Part shown: one piece after another, positions 35,335 through 47,053 of the stretch
Position numbering within the stretch: the first letter of the stretch is position 1
Layout: the number at the start of each line of letters is the position of its first letter
Source of the DNA: Zancudomyces culisetae
Taxonomy: Eukaryota > Kickxellomycota > Harpellomycetes > Harpellales > Legeriomycetaceae
Reading direction: 5' to 3'
NCBI GenBank assembly: GCA_001969505.1
Contig: LSSK01000632.1
Coordinates: 1-56,517, forward strand
DNA: 56,517 nt
Translations under genes and position numbers: made by a program
The notes under the pieces: model-generated
Told to the model about the DNA's origin: nothing
The model's database searches: none
The model's input: the letters and a program-made list of their open reading frames with translations, nothing else

Positions 35335-38145
35335 TTATTTCTGAAATTCACTACTTGTGAATAAAGAAAGCAGCCTGTTCTTTTCGTGCTCAGACAAAAT
35401 CGGTGAGGTTTCGGCATCAGAGTGTGAATGCGGAGGAAGGGTTGATTCAAGATTAATGAAAGGTTGTTTGTTATTTTCAGGATCTATTGGGGCTGGGATG
35501 GTGGGAAAGATGGAATTGAATGAAGAGATCAGACATTGATCCAAAACAAAGGATGAGCTGTTTCCAGAAGGTTTAGGTGTTTCTGAAGAAAATTCGGAGA
35601 ATTTAGTGAGATGAAGTGGCTTTTGGATATTGTGTGACTCTGAATTATCAGGGGGTTCTAGGAGCTGCTGGACACCCAAGGGTATATCTTGAGAAACTGA
35701 GGGGTTTGAGTAAAGGATCTTTGCAGAAAGTGACTGAGAGATTTCCGGGAAAGGAATAATCTGGCCTTGTGATGAAGGGTCAATGTCGATGGGTAGACTC
35801 TTTTCAATCTCATCTACATCACCAAAGTGGCTAGCAGCGTTGGTTTCCTTGGATTTAGAATCTTTTTTTAGAAAGGGGTGTAAGTGGTAAGGGTCAGAGT
35901 AGGACAGCTTTTGTGAAGAGTAATATAGATCGACATTCATCCCTGCTGCGGGACCAGAAAATGTCGGAGTGGGTGCATAGCTGGCTGGGTTTTCGAAGGA
36001 ATGCAACAAGACCTCTAGATTTCCATTTTCAGGCTGCGGTTTTGGTTGTTCGATATATTTTGGGAGCGGTGGTAGATTTGTTATTTGTGGAACAGTGGGA
36101 CTTTTATTGGATACAAAGTTGGTTGGATTAAGCGATTGGTTGTCGCCCCGATAATCACTTAGATAGTCGCGGTAGTTAATGGTATTGAAGATATTTTGGA
36201 GGCTGACATCTATATTTTTCGACAGGTATTTGGATGTATCTGTAGAAATGCCATCGTAGCGAGGTTTTAGGGTCCTTGAAAGAATGCTGGTAGAACTTCT
36301 ATCATCAAAGATATTACCTTCTTCAAGAATAGCTCTGTTTTCAATAAGCTCGTTGCCAATCTGATTGTGATTTTTTTGAGAAATGAGGTTGTCGTTGAAA
36401 ATTTGTGTGCAATCGTTTACCAAGTGTTCGTTATTGTGTTTTTTCAAAGAATGGAATACGTTGGTATTGTGGTCATAAATGTTAGAACAATGATTGCAAA
36501 CGGAAATTTCTTCAGAAGTTGCCACTCTTGTTGCACTTGAAGAAGAAACAAGATATCGGGAATCATTTGAGATTTTTCTAAGTAGATGATCACCATCTAA
36601 ATCCAGGATATCCTGGTTTAAAGGTTGAATCGCATTTGATTGTGCATCCAATCTAGGATCTTTCATTTGGTGGATAAACCTTTTCAAATCAATGGGATAC
36701 AGGATGCCAGCCTTCTCATTCTGTTCGCCCATAAGAGCCTCCAAAATTTGCTGGTCGTTTTGGGGTGCGGAATTTGTTTTACCGCCTTGAGCCGCACTTT
36801 TCTTTGGAAACGACTTTAAAGATGGTCTTGGTCTTTTAGATGGTCTTTTAGGAATGGAAAAGTCGGCAGAAATACGTTTCAAAGACTTATCAGCAGATAA
36901 GTAGCCATCGGTACTATCAGATGGTATTATTTTTATCTCTGCAGAAGAAACTCGATTCTTTGACGAAGCATGGTCATCATTATCAAACATAGCTAATTCA
37001 TCGATTTCTAAACCCTGAAAACTCATAATCTTGCGCCATCTATTCCGGCAATGCAAACCCGGACGACCTACGAAAAATGACGCTATTTTTTGCCATTGAG
37101 CACCTAACTCTTTAAATTTCTGTATCAGTAGCTCGTCTTCATGAGGCTCCCACTTTTTTCTACTAATGGTAGGATCCAAACTCTCCCTCCATCGTTTGGC
37201 ACATTGATCATCTGTCCGTCCCTTAATCTTTTTTGCTATCTTTGACCACTGCCCAGGTAACATTTCAACCCAATATTTTAGCAGCTCATCCTCCTGTGCT
37301 GACCAAGGCCCTTTATGTAGTGTAGGATCTAGAGAATGAAACCATCGCTTTCTACATGCTTTGTTGGTGCGCCCCGGAACTAAAACCGCTATTTTAGGCC
37401 ATGATTCTGTATTCGCACCGTATAGCTGTACGCCTATCTTAAGAAGTCTGTCTTCTGCAGGCGACCACATGGTTCTGACCTTAGGAAATGTGAAATTGGC
37501 CTTGTTTAAATCCAGAGCATCGTCTACATCTTTTAAATATTTCTCCACATGCTTTATTACTCCTCCTTTATTTTGCCCCAGAGACTCTAGTAGCAGTTTT
37601 GCGTTTTCAATGGCTTTCTTAGCAAGGGTTATGGCATCATAGCCCTGGTTTTGTTGAGAACCAACTCCAACATTCACACTGCAGGGTTCTTGCTGAGTCT
37701 CTTGTAGTTCTTGCTGCACAACGCGGGTACCAATGTCAATATTTCGGTTTCCATCTTCACCTCCATATTCTTCTCTACCCACACCCCCATTTTCATTTTC
37801 ACCTCCCTTCCTTCGCTTCTTCTCCCACCCTGAACGTTTATATCTATATTTCGCTGTCCGGTAATTTTTAATCAAATCGTTCTTGCTTAGTTTTTGCGCG
37901 ATCAGGTCTGCCTCCAGGAGTTCTCTTTTTAAAACCCCTTTGTCTATTTCCCTTTTAATTATCCCAATATTTTTGTTTCCTTTAAACACAAACTCAGTTT
38001 CAGATGCATTTTCGTCATTTTCGGAATGGTTTTGAGCTTGGAGAACCTTATTCTCTCTTACTTTTTTCGTTCCTTTCACGATTTTATATTCACTATCCGA
38101 AACCTCTGCTTTATATCCCATTTCCATACTCGCACCCATTTCCAT
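35335..38145 (-). CDS. Three-repeat MYB (SANT) DNA-binding protein
   Basis: A single exon. I choose the ATG at 38145 (the frame opens at a TTG 15 bases earlier, just after an in-frame stop), giving 936 residues. Three tandem MYB repeats occupy about residues 225-375. They begin WSPAEDRLL, WSAQEDELL and WEPHEDELL, and end GRTNKACRKRWFHSLDPTL, GRTDDQCAKRWRESLDPTI and GRPGLHCRNRWRKI. Each has the spaced aromatic residues and the '[RK]-W' recognition helix, so sequence-specific DNA binding is expected. The arrangement resembles fungal Bas1-type and other R1R2R3 MYB regulators. A basic patch follows (KRPSKRPRPSLKSFPKKS), probably a nuclear localisation signal. The remaining ~550 residues are Ser/Asn/Pro-rich with no further domain. 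The target genes cannot be inferred. Confidence 0.88.
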   Translation of the reverse strand: MEMGASMEMGYKAEVSDSEYKIVKGTKKVRENKVLQAQNHSENDENASETEFVFKGNKNIGIIKREIDKGVLKRELLEADLIAQKLSKNDLIKNYRTAKYRYKRSGWEKKRRKGGENENGGVGREEYGGEDGNRNIDIGTRVVQQELQETQQEPCSVNVGVGSQQNQGYDAITLAKKAIENAKLLLESLGQNKGGVIKHVEKYLKDVDDALDLNKANFTFPKVRTMWSPAEDRLLKIGVQLYGANTESWPKIAVLVPGRTNKACRKRWFHSLDPTLHKGPWSAQEDELLKYWVEMLPGQWSKIAKKIKGRTDDQCAKRWRESLDPTISRKKWEPHEDELLIQKFKELGAQWQKIASFFVGRPGLHCRNRWRKIMSFQGLEIDELAMFDNDDHASSKNRVSSAEIKIIPSDSTDGYLSADKSLKRISADFSIPKRPSKRPRPSLKSFPKKSAAQGGKTNSAPQNDQQILEALMGEQNEKAGILYPIDLKRFIHQMKDPRLDAQSNAIQPLNQDILDLDGDHLLRKISNDSRYLVSSSSATRVATSEEISVCNHCSNIYDHNTNVFHSLKKHNNEHLVNDCTQIFNDNLISQKNHNQIGNELIENRAILEEGNIFDDRSSTSILSRTLKPRYDGISTDTSKYLSKNIDVSLQNIFNTINYRDYLSDYRGDNQSLNPTNFVSNKSPTVPQITNLPPLPKYIEQPKPQPENGNLEVLLHSFENPASYAPTPTFSGPAAGMNVDLYYSSQKLSYSDPYHLHPFLKKDSKSKETNAASHFGDVDEIEKSLPIDIDPSSQGQIIPFPEISQSLSAKILYSNPSVSQDIPLGVQQLLEPPDNSESHNIQKPLHLTKFSEFSSETPKPSGNSSSFVLDQCLISSFNSIFPTIPAPIDPENNKQPFINLESTLPPHSHSDAETSPILSEHEKNRLLSLFTSSEFQK

Positions 38146-41100
38146 CTGTCTATTGCTCAATTACTATATATCGGTTCTTTTTTCCACTTCTTGCAACATA
38201 TATGGTCACCTCTTTTGAAGTGCAGATTTGATCACAAATCCCTCGATTTGGATGTCCGAATTTTTAACTCTCCGGAAGGGGATCAAACTGCTATTTTTTT
38301 ATATATCAAACTCAAAAACACTTTAATGTTAAAGCCCAGTGATGGTAATAACTCTTGTTATTGTTGATCCAATCGCTGTTTTATAATTTTGTGTGTTATC
38401 CTAGACGGTATGCTCTTTTGGCTATTTTACTTCTTTAATTGCTTATTCTTTCATATCCTTTTGTACGTTCTTTAGTGAGTCAAAATTTGAGTTTAACAAA
38501 CTCTATGCGCTATTTTTTCGATCTCTTTCAATCTACAAGAAAAAAAAACAGCTATAGTTTTAAATTTTATGCTTGGCTTTGTTTAAGTTGTCCTATATTT
38601 GATAAAAGATAGATAAATTACATTTTGTATGCATCTCGCTCATCCTAGTCAAGCGCCTTTACACCTGGACCTGATGATCGGCTTATAATCACAATTGTAT
38701 TATGACTGATGTTTTTTTAAAAAAAAAAACTATGGATAATATTGTGAGGACCAATTTTGTCTTCATTTTCCATATGGGCCCCGATACATTTATCTAAATA
38801 TACTGGCTCAAACTCAAACTGACGATTTTGGTTTATAACGCATTAATTTTTTCCATGGAAAATTTTTTTTTTCATACTCTTACCATAAACTCGCCTTAGC
38901 TAGAGGAGCAAACTTTAACTCTACTGGGCTTTAACAAACCGTTTCTGTTTAGCCTTTACTTATGAAAGGCGGGTTTTCTCGCTTTTTCTTTTTTCTCGCA
39001 AATAGCTTTATTTCAATTTATGTAATCGTGAAATTGTCAAATAATACAGACCAAAATTCAGAGATAAACCAGTGCAGATTTATCACCATTGTCAAAGAAA
39101 ACTACCAATAGTAGCAGAAAGTAAACTTCCATTTAGCTAATATAGTTTTATCTGCTATTGTGTTGGTTTTTGGGTTGCATTTTTTTTTGATTTTCTTCTT
39201 GCAAGTAAATGAAACAGATGGCTTGGGAACTTATCACCCCTTTTAAATGAACACTAAGTACATTATAAATGGAAGAGGTGAAATGCGGTTGATTTTAAGC
39301 AGATTCCATCTGGGCGATTTGGTAATCGTTTTTTTAAATGTTGGTTGTGATATTTTCCTTAATCTTCCCCACTCTCGTCTATTTACTTTTAATATAATAC
39401 CCCTTTTCTTCTGGTGGATGATTTTGATGATTATTACATGGCCATTGTTTGTTTCAAAAAAAGTAAAACTGTACACAACATTTATAGAAGCAGTTCTATT
39501 TTTTTTGGAAATCGACAAAAAAAGACGCATTACAAAAAATTGCTGAAAGGTAAATGGTGGGAATGTATCACATGACTATGAAGCAAATGGAAAACCACCT
39601 GAAGGCTTGTGTATTATTTATGAATTTTGCTGACTACTTATGTTTTACCATAAAACTCATCGTCTTTCCCTGTACATGCCTTAATTGTTGAGATGATGAG
39701 GTCACTGACGCTAGTATCATTTTCCTTCAAGAAAAAAGTATATATAAAAAAGATAACGTGCCAACTGGTTAGCTAAATACGACTTAATTATCTGGGAGAA
39801 GCGAAATTCGCGTTTCGACAAAATCCGAATTGCCAGCCCTCCTTACCTCCACATCACATTATTTTACGTAAAATATTCAAATTCCAATTCAATTTTTTTC
39901 CATTTCTGCAAACTTAATATCTATTGGTTATTATGCATATAAGCAATATATGTAGCTGATGGGGCTACCCTAAAAAAGCAACTATATAGCAATAGTAGGA
40001 AGAAGTCTGGAAGAAGTTTTATAGAATGTTGGAGCTCAGCATTCATACTTGCCTCAGGTATTCAGCATTCATATTCTCACCCGTTGATACACAAAATGCA
40101 ATACAGGCCACAAAAAGTAATAACTTTTAATGCCAGTGTTTTACGCCCTACACCCTACGCCTTTAGAATCATGCGGTGGGTCTGCTATAGCGATTTAGAG
40201 AAGCAATATATCAGCCAGCTTTGCAGAAGACGTATCGACATTAATACCATGTGTCAATAATGATACCATGTCTCGCGTTTACAAATATCTTTGTTTGTGA
40301 GTTTCCAGCAAAAGACCAATCCCGCCCATTAAAATATCTTCGAATAGTTTGACATTAAGAAGGTCGAAGCAACACTACTGTTAGACAAAGAATTTTAGGT
40401 AGAGAAGACACATCACGCAAACAAACCATTAAAGAATCGGCATATATTTTTTTCATGTGTCTCGTGAGCCTTTTCAATGCCTTGAAAGAGTGATATTTAA
40501 AAGTTAAATTGCCATTGGTAACGCAAAAAAAAATGCGATGCTGCTATTGGCAGAGAGAAAGAGGTATTGGTACTATAACAAGATATATGATATGGTAAAT
40601 ATATCCTTTTTTGGGAGTGACTTTCTTGGAAGGGGAGGGAACAGTGTGATACTCGGTTTTTGTTTTTGTTTTTGTTTTACTCTTTTCGTCCTTTTGAGAG
40701 AAACTGGAAATGAATTTTCTTGAAGGTATGAGAAATGTCAAAACCAATATAAAATCAGTCTTAAAAGCATTAGTAGTGCGATTCATATAGCCGGAAATCA
40801 ACAGAGGTTTATAAAAAATATATATCCGAGGTAACTTGACATGAATTACACAAAAAGCACACGAGTTCAATTGCCTTCAGAACTTACCACCGCCTTCAGT
40901 AAGGCATAGAATGGGTATTTTTTTGTTAAAGACCCTAATAGGACTCGTACATTACCGTTATTTATACAAAGTAATATTCTGTTAAAAAAAAGCCTATTGT
41001 ATGTGGTTTTCCTAATGTAAAATAATGTACATAGCTTAGTTTCGATGTCAGAATATATTTAGTTGTAATAAAAAATATCCAAAAAAAACACACAAACACG

Positions 41101-41699
41101 CAGGGTTAATTCAGGCAAGTTATTTGTGATTTAGCATATATTTTATCACGGATATTTTATTTTTATTTACCATCAACTCTCAATACCCGAACCACAGCTT
41201 GCACTAAAATGTGTATTAAGGTCAAAAACATATGTTTTGGAGTGACCCAATTTTTTTGAGATTAGGAAGGCCAAAAACCCGAAAAAACGTTTATAAAGCA
41301 TATCACCCTAAAACTCTCTACAAAAGGGGTAATACGCAATCCAGTGTTATTTATAGCTTCATACAAAGATTAGTTTGTGAGTGATTTTATCCAAAGTAAT
41401 TTGTAGAAAAAGTAAAAGACGTAAACCAAACAGCATCCCCATTTTTTCCAGACTGGTCGAAGTTTTAAGCTCTAGTTTGTGTAGATAGTAGCTTTTATTT
41501 ATTTTTATTTGTTTTAGAAAAAATGAAAAACACACAGTTATTGTTTAGTGTGCAGCCCAACCTTTCTTCTCCAACAGAACACCATTAAACATAAAAACGA
41601 GTTAGCATATCGAACAAAAAATTTAAGATTTTCTTTACTTTTACAAGAATATAAGCACAATAATAAAAGTTTAAAAGAAAAAAGAGGAAGGGGAAGGGG
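38146..41699. other. Intergenic between divergent MYB and TF-like genes
   Basis: About 3.5 kb, AT-rich. It includes T/A homopolymer junctions (T7A10 near 38712-38729). One short plus-strand frame at 40096-40260 is less AT-rich than its surroundings and is listed separately. Frames at 39243-39546 exist on both strands with no recognisable product. The purine-rich stretch just before 41700 is presumably 5' leader. Confidence 0.4.
40096..40260 (+). CDS. Candidate short ORF, 54 residues
   Basis: ATG at 40096, stop at 40258-40260. It encodes MQYRPQKVITFNASVLRPTP, then YAFRIMRWVCYSDLEKQYIS, then QLCRRRIDINTMCQ. The stretch is richer in G and C than its surroundings and uses a balanced set of residues, unlike the Phe/Lys/Asn/Ile-rich noise frames nearby. 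It is too short to judge by composition alone, and no family is recognised. It could be a relic exon. Confidence 0.25.
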   Translation: MQYRPQKVITFNASVLRPTPYAFRIMRWVCYSDLEKQYISQLCRRRIDINTMCQ

Positions 41700-43446
41700 A
41701 TGGAAAAGGGTGTGAAGAAAAATCATTTTGACTTGGTTCAAGCCGAAAATGATGTATTGGAGTGTATTCATAACACTCAGGTACGTGTGTCGAGTTATAT
41801 AATAGAAAATGAGTTTTTAAAGCAGTTGGAGGGTGGGAAAGTATCCTATATGCTGAAGTATTCGTTTTTTGCAGCTGTTTGTACAGTTGAGGAAACATTA
41901 CTCCAAAATGATTCACTACTTGTGTATGCATTATATTTTATTAAATATTTCCATCAAGCTGAAAAAGCTGAAAAACTTGAATATAAAGAAATGATATACT
42001 CATATTTTTTTATTTCAAATGCATACCTTAATATGGGTAGCTTCAGTATGGCGACTAAATATTTAAGTAAGTGTAGTAAAATTTTAATAAAAACTCGTGA
42101 GGCGACCTTATATTTATGTAATTATTTATTTACGCACAACTAACCAGCCCCTGATCTTACTAGATGCCGTCTTTGAGGCCATGGTGGAGTTTGGGATCAT
42201 AAATGAAACTGATAGTAAAAACAGTGCTCACGGCCGCCTACGTTTAAAAAATACCAGACTAAGTAACATGTCGGAAGCAGAGGCTACGGCTTACAGGAAA
42301 CTTGTCGTAGCAACATTTTTTTATTCCCTGTTTACCTCCAGTGTTACTTACATAAAGGCCAAATTAGTTACCGAAAACAACAAATACGAACTCTCAATCA
42401 TAACCATTGATGACGTTCTTGTGCATACACCTCATAAGCCCAATCCTGGTAACGGAACAGCAAACAATAAAGAGAATTCAGCAGATGTGATGCTTTATTG
42501 GCGGTATCTAAGAAAAATGTACCCGATTTTTACAGATAAAGCCTATGTATTTGAAAAGGGTGTATTGACTGAGCATGCACAGGTTTTGATTGAACATACT
42601 ATAAAAAGTCTTAAAAATATCAAGAGTTCAAATGATGTCGCAATTTTAACTGTAAATAACAAAAGAACGTTTGCGAACATTAAGGATTTTTCACTACGTT
42701 ATAACCTCGATTTTATTTTGATTTCGCTGACATCCTTGACGCAAATGATGCTAGATTTCCACTTTGATATAGGCCCGGATATGGATATACACAAGGCTAG
42801 AAATTCAATTGTTTTGGTATCCGAATTTTGCCTCATGTATGCTTTACCGTTGTTTAAACTGTACCACGAGCTGCATGGAATCGTACTGACACCTTTGTTT
42901 TCAATTCCGATGGCTATCAGGTCCTATATACTTTTTAAAAGCATGAGAAAGGTTGTACATTGTGAAGACTCATCTCTAAAGTATCAAGAATGCGAGAGCT
43001 TTATCAAGACATTTATTCAAAAGAAAGCAGCAATTCTTCCTACCTATAAATATTTGAATGATGTTTGTCTTGTAATGGATAACATTGATCTAGTTTTCGA
43101 ACCACATGTTTCGTATAATACACTGGCCGCGGCTCTTTTGCATTTCCCCAAAAATATCAACAAAATCGAAACGGATGAATTTGGCGTTTTATTCGACAAT
43201 TTGGCAAAACTTGGCATCATGAGTCTAGAAAAAATGGAAAATAATCTGTTTAACAGTGGGCATGTATATTATAATGATATTGCTAACGGATTTCTTCAAA
43301 GTTTTATAGAGAGTAGGTGTACCCATATGGATGAAAAAAAGGAATACAGATCGTTTCATAGTTTGCTTACAAAATACATCTTCTACAGCCTCGTTTTATC
43401 ATCTAATCTATCCGCACCGTTCAAGACAAATGTGAACCAAAAATAG
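41700..43446 (+). CDS. Fungal transcription-factor middle-homology protein lacking a zinc cluster
   Basis: Join of 41700-42066 and 42164-43446 (549 residues). Donor A|GTAAGT and acceptor TACTAG join in phase 1 and yield SFSMATKYLNAVFEAMVEFG. The pattern of helices ('YFFISNAYLNMGSFSMATKYL' type, then A-x-x-A-M-x-x-x-G-I) resembles the fungal-specific transcription factor domain that follows Zn2Cys6 clusters. The N-terminus, however, begins MEKGVKKNHFDLVQAENDVL with no six-cysteine cluster, and I found none in the ~600 bases upstream. It may be a cluster-less regulator, or an unseen 5' exon may carry the cluster. The rest is helical and without a named motif. The family assignment is moderate; the reading frame and intron are good. 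Confidence 0.5.
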
Positions 43447-44209
43447 CCAACATCCCTTCAATTAATACCAGATGTATATCGGGTTTCAAAGGGATTGACG
43501 AAGGATTAACTAGTTGAATGGTCATTTTTTAGGTTTTCTATTTTTTTCCTAATGATTATTTAATAACTAATAACAAAACCAGTGACACAAAAAAAGTGCT
43601 AGTAGATACAAAAGGATTATTGATTGAATAAAAAGCATTATTAGCGTGTCTGCTCAATACCTTAATTTTTGGCAGCCTCAGTAACGACAATTACTGCATT
43701 TATAATAAGTAAAACACTAGTTGATATGTGCAGCGACATGGTTTTTTATACCATATGAATATGTGATAAATGGTAGCAGTAGTGATATGTGTAATAAAAT
43801 TAGTTTTATTAAAGAAGTCCTGTTCAATGAAGTTGAACAGAGAGCCCTCATTGAAAAAAAACACCTTGTTCCAGAAAGTGGGTTATATAGTAATGGACGA
43901 ATAATAGTTGGTATGATTTGCAAGAATGGATTGTAAATTGGATGGAAAATATAGTTTATCAATTTAATCGTGTACAAAACTCTGATCATTGTACAAAAAA
44001 AAAATTTCATGGAGCATGAAATCAGTGGATATTTGTTAACAAAAACAGTGATACTTAAAGTTGATATAATGACTGCAAACTACCTCACAAAAAAATATTT
44101 TGCTTGATTCCTGGCATTTGAAAAATATTTACAGTTGGTTTTGGAACTTTTCTTGAGAAAACTCAGCATATTAGTGATTTGAGCATATTCGTGCAGCGTG
44201 GAAAATAGA
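43447..44209. other. Intergenic with one orphan open frame
   Basis: Between the TF-like gene and the pseudouridine synthase. After a possible acceptor (GTGCAG at about 43726-43731) the plus strand reads WFFIPYEYVINGSSSDMCNK and later NEVEQRALIEKKHLVPESGL, ending in a stop at 43936. It could be a final exon or a relic of something else; I could not find a start or a family. Confidence 0.35.
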
Positions 44210-45524
44210 ATGGATAAAAGAATATTAATCAAGGTGGTAAAACAGGACGTGGGGCAGCGATTAGACAGATTCCTGATGAAGAAGCTGAACATCCCAAATA
44301 GCCTAGTCCAAAAGCTAATAAGGCAAGATAAAATAGTAAGTACTTATTCTGTAAAAAAAACTGTTCTGAAATCTAGGCTGGGTCCAATCAAAAGTATTGA
44401 ATATGCCTTATTCTAAATTCGCCAAACTGAAAAAGGAATACATACTTATCCTGTAGAACACATCAACAACGATTGATGGCAAACTTGTAAACAAAACCAA
44501 AATTATACAAGATATGGAAATAAAGATAGACAGTGAGATAGCAATTCTTGAAGCTGAAAAAAAAATAAGGCAAATTGAAAGCGAAATTGAAGATCTGAGA
44601 GTGGAATACGAAGATGAAGCAATGATTGTGTATTACAAACCTGGGGGGTTGGCAACTCAAGGTGAGATAAACTGTTACGATTACATATATAACATATTCA
44701 AAGAAAAATAAACAAATTATTTGTAAACTCTTTAAAGGTGGGACAAATGTAAAAACGTCCGTCGATTCGATGTTGCAAGCAAAAGAGCAAAGTATGGGCG
44801 AGCGATACCGCCTTGTGCACAGGCTGGACAAGGTAATGCGAGTTTTGGTTGAGTTTCTGTGGAGATGTCTTTGTTTGTATAAATATATGACCATTTTTCT
44901 GCGTGTAAATACTGATCTGAAAAAGTGCGTAGTGTGAGCAACTTGGGAGTTAGTGAATAAATATAAAAATAAATAACCAACTAGGATACATCAGGATTGT
45001 TGGTGGTGGCAAAGACAAGGCAAGCGGCCGTGACGCTTACGCATTTATTTAAAACTCAAAGTATAAAGAAAAAGGTCTACCATGCGATTTTAGAAATAAC
45101 TGATAAAAGCAAGATTAAAAAATTCGGCAGAATAAACGCAGATATGTATAGAGATAACGAGGGAATGACAACATGGAGAAACGGAATAAATAGCAAAAAA
45201 CTAGAGGCAGTCACTGAATATAGAATAATTAGAGAAGTATATAGCGAAAGTTCGAAAAAAAAGCTGATGTTAGTGGAGCTAAAGCCAATAACAGGAAGAA
45301 AACATCAGCTGAGGGTGCATTGTAGTCAAGTGTTATGCAGCCCAATTTTAGGAGATCAAAAATACGGCGGCACAAAGACAGACATGAAAATGTTCCTGCA
45401 CATGAAGAGCATTGAGCTACCGCTCCTGGATGCAGATGGAACACAAGCGATGTCTAATGGAAAGCCGAAAGTAGTTGTAATAAACAGCGAATATCCTGAG
45501 TGTTGGAAGAAATTTACAACATGA
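44210..45524 (+). CDS. RluA-family RNA pseudouridine synthase with S4 domain, four exons
   Basis: Join of 44210-44335, 44457-44661, 44738-44832 and 44985-45524 (321 residues, all phases consistent). An S4 RNA-binding domain occupies about residues 5-65 (GQRLDRFLMKKLNIPNSLVQ, then IDGKLVNKTKIIQDMEIKI). The catalytic motif HRLDKDTSGLLVVAKT is assembled across the exon 3/4 junction; its Asp is the family nucleophile. The C-terminal signature PITGRKHQLRVHC...GDQKYGG is typical of RluC/RluD-type enzymes. The family isomerises uridine to pseudouridine in rRNA, tRNA or mRNA; fungal and animal RPUSD-type members are often mitochondrial. No clear targeting peptide is seen, but an upstream exon is possible because the frame stays open before the chosen ATG. 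The stop overlaps the convergent SQT1 coding end. Confidence 0.9.
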
Positions 45525-47053
45525 AAACCAGACAGCAACCATCATCTCCGCCACTGACAACATGCTGACCATCTGGTGAGATGTCAAAGTCTAAAACGGT
45601 GTCGTCATGCCCTTTGAACTCTCGGACAGCATGTTTGCTGTCGCTGGATCTAGCATCCCACACCCGCACAGTGCCATCTGCAGATGAACTCACAATCAGA
45701 TGACTATCAATCCATTTGAGCTTAGTTACTGCTGCCGCTTCTTCATGCAAGAACCGCGAACGTAATCGGCTGGTATTGATATCATATACGCACAGCTGGC
45801 CATCGGACGTTCCAGCTGCAGCCAGGTTTTGTTGCAATCCCACACATTCAACCGATTCGCCGTCGTTTTGCTGGTATGTGGCAACAACTGTTCCGCGGCT
45901 GGCGTGGAATATTTTTGCTGTTGAATCTTCTGATCCGGTCATAATCAGCTGATCATCCGAAGATATGTCGATGCTGGTGATTGAGTCTTGGTGGTTTCTT
46001 TTGTCATTTGGTAGGAACTTTTGCACCACTGTCTGTGTAGATGGCCCCCATACACGTACTGCACCGTCTGAATACCCGGCTACCAGTGTTCTCCCACTAT
46101 TGCTGAATCTTCCGCATGTAGTGCTGGTGACTAGATCAGTGTCAGACTGAATACCACTCAGCACATTAAGTGTAGATCCATGTACTGCATTGATCAGCCA
46201 TATTGTCGAGTCGCTGTAGCCTGCCGCGATGATATTTCCACTCTGATGCCATTGGGTCCATTGCACCTCGTTTCCCACATTTTCGTCAAACAAGCAGTGC
46301 GGCTTTACTTCTAAATTTTCCTCTATTTTGTACACACACAATCTGCCGTCCATACCAGCTGTTGAAATGTATGTGCCGTCTGAGCTAAATCCCACTGATG
46401 TCACAGAGTCTGTATGTCCTTCCATGGGATAGACAAGATCACCAGTTGCCTTATTCCACAAATATCCTTTGTCATCTCCTCCACCACTGACCACTAGATC
46501 TGGATACTTTGGATTTATACTTACACTATAAACAGGTTCTATTGAGTATTTGTCATATTAATCTTGGTGCTCTAAAAAAAACTACTTTTAGCGGACACAT
46601 CCGTGCAAATAAAGTCTATTTCAACTGGAAATTACCTTTGTGTAAGAAAAAACCTTGAACACTGTCATCCTCAAAAATAACCTGATTTTCTAATTTGGAA
46701 TTTTAGTTGCATTTTTAATGTTTTACCCAAACTAAATGATACGTAAATGAGAAAATCGAAGACCAATTTGGGGTTTTTATTGTTTTTTTATTTAAATTAC
46801 CTCCTTCTTCGTGCTCAGCATCCTCACCGGCCTCTGGTTCGAGATCTTCATCCATATATTCGCCATGCTCATTTATTACCTCTTCACCGAGAATATCGTC
46901 TTGGTTTATTATTTCCTCGACAGGATTTTCAACTATTTCGTGCTCGTCCTAAATACATAAAGATTTAGAGTAAGCACATTAATCAACGTGAGCCAAAAAG
47001 GTAAATAAACAGGTAAACATATAGTTATTCGTACTCACCTTTCGTTCTTCCAT
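45514..47053 (-). CDS. SQT1: WD-repeat ribosome-assembly protein SQT1/AAMP, four exons
   Basis: Exons on the minus strand: 47053-47039, 46948-46801, 46689-46636 and 46538-45514 (413 residues; phases 0, 1, 1). The first exon is only 15 bases (MEERK). An acidic N-terminal region precedes about seven or eight WD repeats, including VVSGGGDDKGYLWNKATGD, LVAGYSDGAVRVWG, IVSSSADGTVRVWD and a terminal HVVSGGDDGCCLVF. The order (acidic head, then EDDSVQGFFLHKEPVYSVSI leading into the first blade) matches AAMP and yeast Sqt1. Sqt1 is a dedicated chaperone for newly made ribosomal protein uL16 (Rpl10). The gene converges on the pseudouridine synthase and the two coding ends overlap at 45514-45524. Confidence 0.88.

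Noticed and set aside
44463-44980. Minus-strand frames of 82 and 143 codons across the pseudouridine synthase
   Set aside because: They overlap exons 2 and 3 and their introns on the other strand, and are rich in Phe, Tyr and Cys as expected from antisense AT-rich DNA.
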